A stretch of DNA of 64,000 bases, taken from Thiothrix nivea DSM 5205 (GTDB lineage: Bacteria > Pseudomonadota > Gammaproteobacteria > Thiotrichales > Thiotrichaceae). The stretch covers positions 2,421,693-2,485,692 of the forward strand of contig NZ_JH651384.1 in the NCBI RefSeq assembly GCF_000260135.1. Reading direction: 5' to 3'. Positions 9,607-16,442 of the stretch are shown in pieces. Made by a program: the position numbers and the translations under genes. Within the stretch, counting starts at the first letter, position 1. Each line of letters opens with the position of its first letter. The notes under the pieces are model-generated. The model did not search any database. It was given only the letters and a program-made list of their open reading frames with translations, and was not told the DNA's origin.

Positions 9607-10301
9607 GGCGATTTAACGGCGCTTACATTCGACGCGAGCTTTTTCACCCAACACAATATTTGTTTTGGTGGCGGAACCCGCATTGCCTTGGAACTGGATG
9701 AGTACCGCGAATCTGTCGATATTGATTCTCTGTGTCCCAACAAGGATGCCTACCGGGCAGTGCGTGAGCAGGTAACGAATACCTCCCTCGGCGCGTTGGT
9801 CAGGCAGGAGTTTGAATATGTGCGCGAGATTCGCGCCGACCGTTATGCTGTCCGCACCTTTCTCAAGCTGGGCAACACACTGGTCAAACTGGGAATCGTT
9901 AGTTGCGATGAATACCGGTTGGTGGCGGGTGCTGACCCGAACCTGTTCCCGCTGCCTTACCTGTCACGCGAATCCTGTTTCATGACCAAACTGCTGGCAA
10001 ACGCCGACCGGGCGCTTGCCCCGCCATTCAAGGATGTGTTCGATCTGGTTGCAATGACTCTGGCATGGGGCGAAATCCCGCCAGCAGCATGGCAGGAAGC
10101 CGAACGGCAATACGGCAGCGTTCCCCGCAAAGCCTTACGGACATCACTGGAAGACATGCTGACGCGGCCTGCCTTGTACCTGGAATGGGCGGCAGATATG
10201 AAGATGAAACCGGATTGGGCGCAACGAATTGTGACAGAAGGCGCGCAAAGGTTGCATTCTGTTACATGACAAGAGCTTCTTCCAGTATCCGCCGTTTCCC
10301 A

Positions 10302-10523
10302 TCACTCCGCATAGTGCTTGTCCAGCTTATCCAGAACCGCCAATCCTTCCTCGACATCGCCACGCGCCGCCCGTAGCCGAAAACGGGTTTCAGCATCCGT
10401 TTCCGTGAGAATGCGGGTGGCGAATTCCTCAAACAGTTTATTCAGACTGACACCACGCCGAGTCGCCAGGGTTTTCAGGCGGGTGTGCTGATCGTCGGGT
10501 AGCCGGATTGTCATGGTAGCCAT
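10302..10523 (-). CDS. Ribbon-helix-helix antitoxin
   Basis: This 73-residue protein opens MTIRLPDDQHTRLKTLATRR with GVSLNKLFEEF, a CopG/Arc-type ribbon-helix-helix. It is the second gene of a toxin-first pair: its ATG overlaps the stop of the PIN toxin by one base at 10523. It should bind the operator and neutralise the PIN nuclease. It is paralogous to the protein at 29863-30078 (shared RLPDD, LATRRG/LAKSRG and TRFRLRAARG/TRFQIRAARG motifs). Confidence 0.82.
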   Translation of the reverse strand: MATMTIRLPDDQHTRLKTLATRRGVSLNKLFEEFATRILTETDAETRFRLRAARGDVEEGLAVLDKLDKHYAE

Positions 10524-10957
10524 CAGTTTGCCTCCTGTAATGTCTGTAAAAATGCCGCCGCTGTTACGACCTGAATTTCCGGGAACTGCAATTCATGCTG
10601 CCGGAAATCGCGGATATTGCCTGTCACCAACCATTGGGCGTTGCCTGCCACCGCGAGTTCTAGCAAATGGTTGTCGGCTTCGTCTTGCAGGTTAGGCCGC
10701 CAACGGTAATAGATGTTCACCCACTGGCAGCGGGAAAGGAATGCATTGAACAGTTTGTCCCGCTCATCCATCGTTGTAGGGCAGCTTGTAAACAAGTCTT
10801 CTCGCGCCATGATGTCTTCGTATTCAAGATACAGCGCATTGCCTATCAGGGGTTGGACTTGCCCCATCAGGCAGCGGCGTAACACTTGCCTTGGTGAAGT
10901 ATCGGGTTTCATCAAGGCTGAGATGAAGACGTTGGTGTCGATAACGGCGGTAATCAT
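10523..10957 (-). CDS. PIN-domain toxin (putative TA toxin, PIN family)
   Basis: This 144-residue protein has the PIN RNase layout: AVIDTNVFISAL at the N-terminus (Asp7), a middle YLEYEDIM acidic motif, and EADNHLLELA with TGNIRDF near the C-terminus. It belongs to the 'toxin-antitoxin toxin component, PIN family' group rather than classic VapC. Such toxins cleave RNA in a metal-dependent way. It precedes its antitoxin, the reverse of most vapBC. A homologous pair lies at 29444-30078. Confidence 0.85.
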   Translation of the reverse strand: MITAVIDTNVFISALMKPDTSPRQVLRRCLMGQVQPLIGNALYLEYEDIMAREDLFTSCPTTMDERDKLFNAFLSRCQWVNIYYRWRPNLQDEADNHLLELAVAGNAQWLVTGNIRDFRQHELQFPEIQVVTAAAFLQTLQEAN

Positions 10958-11020
10958 GTGGCCATGATAGCTGATGTGCTGTCATTTTTCACCAGACAAG
11001 ACGATGCTTGCGAAGAAATG

Positions 11021-11286
11021 TCTGGCCGCCAGTATGGAAAAAATAAATGCAACCGGCGGTTGATCTGGAGTATCAGGGGCAAGGGCTAGCGAAGTCGTTG
11101 CTGTTCTTTGCTTTCAGGACTGCTGTGCAAATCAGCGAACAGATTGGCTGCGCCTGCATGATCACGCATCCGCTGGATGATGGTGTCCGCGCGTTTTACC
11201 GGAGCTGGGGATTTGAAGGCACGCCGTTTGACCCGAACCGGTCGATGGTGGTGCGGATCAAGGATTTGCAGCAGAACGGGGTTTGA
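11021..11286 (+). pseudogene. DUF1778/GNAT toxin fragment, copy 3
   Basis: The first 25 bases match the 3' end of the DUF1778 antitoxin gene, reaching its stop codon. They are then joined directly to the last 77 codons of the GNAT toxin (VDLEYQGQGLAKSLL to the stop at 11286), with the toxin N-terminus deleted. The open frame begins at 11047. It keeps the CoA-binding loop and the FYRSWGFEGTPFD tail. It is an internally deleted third copy of the 4304-5061 pair. Confidence 0.8.
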
Positions 11287-11306
11287 TCCTTGGTGATTTT
11301 CGGTTA

Positions 11307-11541
11307 TTAACCCTTGATGGCGGCAAACAGGCTGTCAACGGAATAGGATTGCTGCCACGTCTGACGGTCAAGCGTGTAGTTGCCCTGGCCTTTGTCGTAT
11401 TGCTGGATGAAACGGATCAAGCCCACCACTGCCAAGGCTATTGCGCATGGTTTTCACCGCCTCTGCTTCCATATGAATACGCGGTTCGGCCTGATCATCG
11501 AAAGGCCGGTGCAGGCAGCAGTTGTCAAGGTATAGCTTCAT
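11307..11541 (-). pseudogene. PIN-domain gene remnant
   Basis: Starting at 11541 on the minus strand the sequence encodes MKLYLDNCCLHRPFDD, then RIHMEAEAVK, the N-terminus of a recognisable PIN-domain family. After about 32 codons the frame changes and reads VVGLIRFIQQYDKGQG with DRQTWQQSYSVDSLFAAIKG to a stop at 11307. The total length is not a multiple of three. It is either a frameshifted gene or a fusion of a PIN start to another gene's 3' end by deletion. Confidence 0.5.
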
Positions 11542-11574
11542 GCTGGACAGTATATCAGAGAAAACATCGATCAT

Positions 11575-12370
11575 ATGTGGAGTGAAAGACACCGCCGCAC
11601 CCGCGAAAAAATGCCCGCGCACGATTTCGAGGCCAAGGAGGCGCTGGAGGAAGGCGTGAAGCTGAAGTGGCTTTCCACCATCACCGAGGCCGGGGAGGGC
11701 AGTATCACGATTGAGAAAATGGCGCTGGACGAGAAAGGTTTCCCGCAACCGACCGGCGAATTCGAGGAATTGCCCGCTGATTCGGTGGTGCTGGCGCTGG
11801 GGCAGAACGTGGAACAGAGCCTGCTGGAGCGCATCCCCAATCTGGAAACGAAGTGGGACAGCGTGCAGACCGACGCGGTGATGATGACCAGCCATGACAG
11901 CGTGTTTGCCGGGGGCGACATGGTGGCGGGCAATGACCGTACCGTGACCATGGCGGTCGGGCATGGCAAGAGGGCAGCGCGCGCGATTGATGCGTGGCTA
12001 TGTAGCGAGCGTTATCAGCCAGCGGCCAGGCATGAGCTGGCTACCTTCGAGCGCCTCAACACCTGGTATTACGCCAACGCGGAAAAGACCGTGCGCCCGA
12101 CGCTCGACATCATTCGCCGCCAGTCCACCTTCGACGAAGTGGTGGGGGGGGCTGGATGAGGGCAATGCCTTGTTTGAGGCGCGGCGTTGTTTGTCGTGTG
12201 GGAATTGTTTCGAGTGTGATACCTGCTACGGCGTGTGCCCGGATAGCGCAGTGATCAAGCTGGGGGCGGGCAAGCGGTTCCAGTTTAATTACGACTACTG
12301 CAAGGGGTGCGGGCTGTGTGCGGAGGAATGTCCGTGCGGGGCGATTGCGGTGGAGTTGGAGGAGAAGTAG
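11575..12370 (+). pseudogene. dsrL: DsrL-like iron-sulfur flavoprotein, 3' fragment
   Basis: Only the C-terminal part of a glutamate-synthase-small-subunit-like NAD(P)H oxidoreductase is present. Homology seems to start at RRTREKMPAHDFEAKEAL, so the FAD-binding N-terminus is missing. It contains SVFAGGDMVAGNDRTVTMAV (FAD site) and ends with two 4Fe-4S motifs, CFECDTCYGVCP and CKGCGLCAEECP. This tail and EARRCLSCGNCFEC are typical of DsrL, which links reverse sulfite reductase to NAD(P)H in sulfur oxidisers. The frame breaks at a run of eight G (12144-12151); seven G would join both halves. Related glutamate-synthase-like proteins are the alternative. Confidence 0.68.
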
Positions 12371-12382
12371 ATGCATTCAACC

Positions 12383-12414
12383 TACAAAGGCAAGCAGGGA
12401 AGCTTGCCTTTGTA
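12383..12414 (+). terminator. Hairpin terminator
   Basis: A perfect 13-bp stem (TACAAAGGCAAGC with its complement, 6-nt loop) lies 13 bases after the dsrL-fragment stop. Only a short T-rich tail follows. It probably ends transcription of the fragment and could work in both directions. Confidence 0.7.
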
Positions 12415-12472
12415 TTTACGCAAATTGAATGTATAGACAGTTCTGAATATCGAATGGCCTGAAAACTTAAAA

Positions 12473-13177
12473 GGCTCAATATGCGTTTCAGGGTCTTATC
12501 CCAACAGCAGCGAAAGCAAGGACTGTAAGGCAGCTTGCCCCCGTTTCCTGATGTTGTGAAGAGACTCGAAGAATGCAAGGTAACACGGTAGCTTTTCTTG
12601 TGAGATCCCCCGATGAGGTCGTAACCATGAGCGTAACAGTGACCAAAAACCTTCCATCGTATTGACGTGGACTTCATGGAAACCGTCACCATCTTCGTCA
12701 CGGGCATATTCGCCTGCGCCATGGTTGACGGTTTTGTGGGCATAGCCCCATTCTTCCAATCGGCTGTAAATGTTGTACTCATCGGTGTAGACCAGCGTGC
12801 CTGCTGCCACCGTTTCCACAATCAACGGCTTGATCGTCGTCTGTTTCACATTCGCCAGCATACGGATCACGACCTCCCCGGAACGCTGGATCATGCCGAA
12901 AATGGGTGGTTTGTCCTTTTCCAGTGTCCCACGCCCCGGCGCACCTTTCAGGGCGCGGCGGCGACCTTCACGCCCAGCATCCGCGACGGCTTCGGGGTTT
13001 CCCTTGTGTCCAGCCTTGACATAAACCTCATCAAATTCAACATTCCCAAACAGGTTTACTGGCGTTTTTTTTCTCGACACCACGCCGTAACTGTTCCGTC
13101 ATCGCCTGAACATCATCCTTGTTCAACCCCAATTCGCGGGCGATTTGTTGGTTGGACAGGTTCAACGACATCAGGTA
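12473..13177 (-). mobile_element. IS1595-family element, copy 2 (truncated)
   Basis: This is nearly identical to copy 1 (1602-2652) from the left end GGCTCAATATGCG to the CATCAGGTA position inside the transposase gene. There an IS630-type element interrupts it. Homology to copy 1 does not resume beyond the IS630 element at 14182, so about a third of the element, including the transposase N-terminus and right inverted repeat, has been lost. Confidence 0.88.
12496..13083 (-). pseudogene. IS1595-type transposase, 5'-truncated
   Basis: About 195 codons of the catalytic domain are in one frame (VEFDEVYVKAGHKG, TDEYNIYSRLEE, VNTMEGFWSLLRSW). They include the first Asp and the later acidic residues of the ISXO2-like DDE fold. 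The zinc ribbon and helix-turn-helix are gone, and a T-run difference near 13067-13075 shifts the upstream piece. The protein cannot act alone. It shows what the damaged frame of copy 1 should look like. Confidence 0.8.
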
Positions 13178-14179
13178 TAGTCTTTTCATTTTAGTCGGCT
13201 ACACTTTGTCTGTTGAATGCGTAATCAATCGCGTCGTCCAGGGTGCTACCTTTTCCCATGGCCAGACGCGCATAATGTTTCAAGGTTGCCCAGCATTGCT
13301 CGATGGGGTTGAGATCAGGCGAATAAGCGGGTAACTGAATGATACGAATCTGGTATTTCATGGCAATCGCCTCCAGGTCACCGCCTAAATGGAAGCTCGC
13401 ATTGTCCCAGACAAGCACATAAGGTTTGGGCTTTTCCTGACCTTGCTGCAACGATTTTCCCAAGGCTTCCAACCATTGTTCAACAATCATCCGGTTAATG
13501 TTGCCGGTCACTACCCACGGCATTTGCCAGCTTTGATCAGAGGCGCGGATAGCGCTGATCCAGTTGCGTTTATGTCCCCGGCCTCCAGGGCGGGGGATGT
13601 CACAAGGCTCCCCTTTTTTTGCCCAGCCCCACTCATAGCGTTCGGTACTGTAGAATCCTGCCTCGTCCGCAAACAGGATATGATCCTGACCGTATTTTTT
13701 CTCCAGATGCCCAAGTAGCCACAGGAAAACCCAGCGGTCTAGCGGTTTGGCTTGCTGGTAGAAAGAACGTTTTTTTTATGGCTCCAACCGATCCGTTGCA
13801 GCCATTTATGCAGGCCACGATAAGAAATGGCCTTGCCATAATGCGCTTCAAAGCGTGGCAGCAAATCCTCGATGCGTTCAAACGGGGTTTCGCTCTCCAC
13901 CCATTGCCGAAAAGCTTCAACGTCTTTCACCTTATGGCTGTGCCCAGGGCGGGGATGTGTCCGGGGTTGGAGGCTGCCGGTTTCTTCCCTCAGGGCCAAC
14001 CATTTGTCCAGGGTGCTGCGGGCTATGGAAAACGTCCCACAAACGTGGGATTTATGTTTGCTCTTGTCATAGGCAGCAACAACACGTTCACGGAGATCCT
14101 TAGAGTAGTAAGTCGGCATGATGAAGGATGGGGAAGTTGATCATCCGTCCTATTGTAGCTGACTAAAATGAAAAGACTA
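13178..14179 (-). mobile_element. IS630-family insertion sequence
   Basis: The element is 1002 bp with inverted ends TAGTCTTTTCATTTTAGTC at the left and the matching complement at the right, with one mismatch in about 25 bp. It is flanked by TA on both sides (13176-13177 and 14180-14181), the IS630/mariner target. It encodes a two-frame transposase on the minus strand and is inserted in IS1595 copy 2. Confidence 0.9.
13191..14119 (-). CDS. IS630-family transposase, probable -1 frameshift
   Basis: Frame one (14119-13739) encodes the helix-turn-helix half (MPTYYSKDLRERVVAAYDKS). Frame two encodes the DDE_3 half, with Asp in FADEAGFYS, Asp in VWDNASFHLGG and Glu in DLNPIEQCW, ending at 13191. 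The halves meet at a run of eight A containing the slippery heptamer A AAA AAC. A -1 shift there gives a continuous protein of about 310 residues with no other break. IS630 members are known to use such shifts. A sequencing indel is the alternative. Confidence 0.8.
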
Positions 14180-14286
14180 TATACCGTCGGCAATTCAGTT
14201 TTCGGTTTTTCCATTTTCAATAATACTTTATTTATCAAAAACTTATGAATTTTTACAAAACCGAACTTTGAATTGCTGACGGTATA
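14180..14286. repeat. Palindromic MITE-like element
   Basis: Two roughly 30-bp arms face each other: TATACCGTCGGCAATTC at the left and its near complement ending GACGGTATA at the right, around an AT-rich centre of about 47 bp. The ends carry TA dinucleotides like IS630/Tc1 targets. It has no coding capacity. It directly follows the IS630 element, whose right TA it shares. It is probably a miniature transposable element moved by some IS630- or IS5-type transposase. Confidence 0.65.
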
Positions 14287-14376
14287 CATTGCTCATCATG
14301 GCTATATCCTCCGTTCACTGCTCCAAGCCCATCACAAACGCAATAAACGCAACACACCTAACTTAATACAAAACAC

Positions 14377-15063
14377 TCACAGCACAAACCGATACCCCAC
14401 CCCCGTTTCCGTCAGCAAATGCCGTGGCCTGGCCGGGTCAGCTTCCAGTTTCTGCCGCAACCTGCCCATGTAAATCCGCAAGTAATGCGCATCGTCGGAA
14501 TGCCCCGCCCCCCACACTTCGCGCAGTAGTTGCCGCTGGGTCAACACTTTGCCCGGCTGGGCGAGCATGACAGTCAGCAGGTGGTACTCGCGCGGGGTCA
14601 GGTGGACGGTTTCCCCGTCACAGGTAATCAGGCGGTTGGCGCGGTCAACCACCACGCCATTGAATTCGATGATGGCATGGGTATCTTCGCTACGCTTTTC
14701 GCGCCGCCGCCGCAATGCCCGCAGCCGCGCCAGCAGTTCCGCCACACTGAAAGGTTTGGCGAGGTAATCATCCGCCCCCATGTCCAGCGCTGCCACCTTG
14801 TCGGCTTCCAAGTTACGGGCGGAAAGCACCAGCACCGGCACATCCGACCAACTGCGCAGGGTACGGATGAATTCAAGACCGTCAGCATCTGGCAAACCCA
14901 GGTCGAGAATGACTGCACTTGGGCGGTATTCGCCCGCCAACCCCAACCCCCCGGCAACCGTGGGCGCTTCCAGCACCTTGCAACCTTCGCTTTCCAATGC
15001 GGTGCGCAGGAACTGGCGGATACGCGGCTCATCTTCCACAATCAGTACGGAATTGCCATTCAT
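14377..15063 (-). CDS. kdpE: KdpE-like response regulator
   Basis: This 228-residue OmpR-type regulator has the acidic pocket VEDE (residues 10-12) and phospho-acceptor Asp54 in VILDLGLPDADG. The switch-region Lys is in DYLAKPFSV, and a C-terminal winged helix follows (HLTPREYHLL, LRIYMGRLRQKLE). The ending TETGVGYRF is standard for KdpE. It should be phosphorylated by the neighbouring KdpD-like kinase, whose frame overlaps its start by 35 bases. No kdpFABC is present; the nearest potassium gene is kup (19051-20933). Confidence 0.88.
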   Translation of the reverse strand: MNGNSVLIVEDEPRIRQFLRTALESEGCKVLEAPTVAGGLGLAGEYRPSAVILDLGLPDADGLEFIRTLRSWSDVPVLVLSARNLEADKVAALDMGADDYLAKPFSVAELLARLRALRRRREKRSEDTHAIIEFNGVVVDRANRLITCDGETVHLTPREYHLLTVMLAQPGKVLTQRQLLREVWGAGHSDDAHYLRIYMGRLRQKLEADPARPRHLLTETGVGYRFVL

Positions 15064-16366
15064 GGCACAAACTCCTCTTCCAGCTCTTCGTCTTCATCCA
15101 AGGTTGGCGGGGGTTACCCAGGGGCAGGGAAAAACGGGCGCACGCGCCGCCACCCAAGCATTGTTCCAGTGTCAGTTCGGTATTGTGCGCTTTCAGGATG
15201 GCCGAGCAAATGGCCAGCCCCAACCCACCCTTGGCCCGTGCTGCCATGGGCTGGCCGTCTGCCAGCATGTCCGCCGGGAAACCGGGGCCACGGTCACGGA
15301 CGCAGATGTCTGCCCACCCCTCAGTGACGCTAGCGCTCAGCTCAATGGGCGCGCCCGCTGGCGTGTATTTGGCGGCATTTTCCACCAGATTGCCGATGAC
15401 CCGCTCCATCAGCACGGCATCGAATTCGAGCAAGGGGAAATCTGTCGGGATCGCGACCGTAAGCGGGTGGCTTGCCAGTGAAGGCTCCAACAAATCCAGT
15501 GCAGTACCAGTGACATCCGCCAGCGACTGCCATTCCTTGCGCAAGCGCAGCTTACCTGAAGACAAGCGCGCCAAATCCAGCAGTTTGCCCACCATGCCCG
15601 CCAAGCGCACGGATTGTTCGTGCACCGCCTCCACCATGTCCTGCTGCGCAGGTGACAGCGCCTGACCTTGCAGGTTCAGGGTTTCGGTCAGGCCGACCAG
15701 CGCCGTCAGCGGGGTACGCAAGTCGTGGGAAAGCGATGAGAGGATGGAATTGCGCAGCCGCTCCGATTCCACCTGCAAATGGCTGGCGTGCGCCAGGTCG
15801 GCGTAATGCAGGCGTTGGCGGGCAATGTCCAGCAGGGAAGCGGTGGCGGCATTGGCCGGGTAATGGGCGGCGATGGCATCCACCTGTGCCAGGTCGCCCG
15901 CGCCCGCCAGTTCCCGCGCCATCCGGTACAGTGAACGGGTGCGCTCCTCGCTGGCCAGTAATTCCCGGTTCTGGGTCAGTAGCCGCGCTGCCAGTTGCCC
16001 GGTCAGCAAGGCGACCAGCAACATCACTACCAGCATCACGCTGTATTTGAGGCTGTTGGTCAGCAGCGCATATTTGGGCGGGACAAAGAAAAAATCGAAT
16101 AGGAAAACGGCCAGCAGCGCCGCCGCCAGTGAAGGCTTCTGCCCCAACCACAATGCGCACAGGAACACTTCCAGCAGGAACAGCATGACCACGTTGGCGT
16201 TGCCCATATCGTCATGGAAGGGGAAGGTCAGCGCCGCGACCAGCAAGGTTGCCAGGCAAGCCACCGCATAAGCTTGCCAGCCCACGATGCTGCCGGGCTG
16301 CAAACGCAAAAACCGTATCTCAGCGTTGCTCATCAGCATATTCCTCGGCAACCCACCTGTTGCCAT
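15029..16366 (-). CDS. kdpD: KdpD-like histidine kinase, short form
   Basis: The protein has about 445 residues, against roughly 900 for full KdpD. It lacks the N-terminal KdpD and USP domains and keeps the four-helix DUF4118 membrane region (about residues 30-130). It also has a GAF-like linker, the HisKA box SSLSHDLRTPLTAL (His about 214) and an HATPase with NLVENAAKYTP, DRGPGFP and GGLGLAIC. The ATG at 16366 has an AAGAGG upstream; a second candidate lies at 16339. The gene directly upstream is actP on the same strand behind a terminator, so no N-terminal half is missing nearby. Confidence 0.85.
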   Translation of the reverse strand: MATGGLPRNMLMSNAEIRFLRLQPGSIVGWQAYAVACLATLLVAALTFPFHDDMGNANVVMLFLLEVFLCALWLGQKPSLAAALLAVFLFDFFFVPPKYALLTNSLKYSVMLVVMLLVALLTGQLAARLLTQNRELLASEERTRSLYRMARELAGAGDLAQVDAIAAHYPANAATASLLDIARQRLHYADLAHASHLQVESERLRNSILSSLSHDLRTPLTALVGLTETLNLQGQALSPAQQDMVEAVHEQSVRLAGMVGKLLDLARLSSGKLRLRKEWQSLADVTGTALDLLEPSLASHPLTVAIPTDFPLLEFDAVLMERVIGNLVENAAKYTPAGAPIELSASVTEGWADICVRDRGPGFPADMLADGQPMAARAKGGLGLAICSAILKAHNTELTLEQCLGGGACARFSLPLGNPRQPWMKTKSWKRSLCHEWQFRTDCGR

Positions 16367-16389
16367 GATCACCCTCTTGCGCCCGCCTC

Positions 16390-16418
16390 ACAAGAAAAAC
16401 CCCCGCACCAGGCGAGGG
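16390..16418 (-). terminator. Rho-independent terminator after actP
   Basis: On the minus strand, CCCTCGCC, a short loop and GCGGGGG form a stem followed by GTTTTTC. It lies 25 bases downstream of the actP stop and separates actP from kdpDE. Confidence 0.75.
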
Positions 16419-16442
16419 CTTTTCACAGGGGAGGTAAACCCT

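Larger units (their letters stand above)
7145..9626 (+). mobile_element. IS66-family insertion sequence
   Basis: The element is 2482 bp, with IS66-type ends GTAAGCGCTTCTAAAT (left) and GTAAGCGCCGTTAAAT (complement of the right). It is flanked by an 8-bp direct repeat ATTCGACG at 7137-7144 and 9627-9634. It encodes the usual TnpA, TnpB and TnpC on the plus strand, but TnpC is frame-disrupted. It interrupts the AbiEii-type gene. Confidence 0.93.
7084..10269 (+). pseudogene. AbiEii/AbiGii-type nucleotidyltransferase, split by IS66
   Basis: The 5' end (7084-7144, MPDYQLPHHRLIIDALEQF) and the 3' part (9635-10269) are one gene split by an IS66 element. Joining them across the duplicated ATTCGACG gives 231 residues without a stop. 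The rejoined protein carries the GGGTRIALELDEYRESVDID motif of type IV toxin nucleotidyltransferases (GG plus two Asp). Later stretches (IRADRYAVRTFLKL, FKDVFDLVAMTL) fit the AbiEii/PF08843 family. Relatives modify tRNA ends or other substrates and act as abortive-infection toxins. As it stands the 3' portion has no proper start and lacks the N-terminus, so the system is most likely inactive. Confidence 0.8.
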
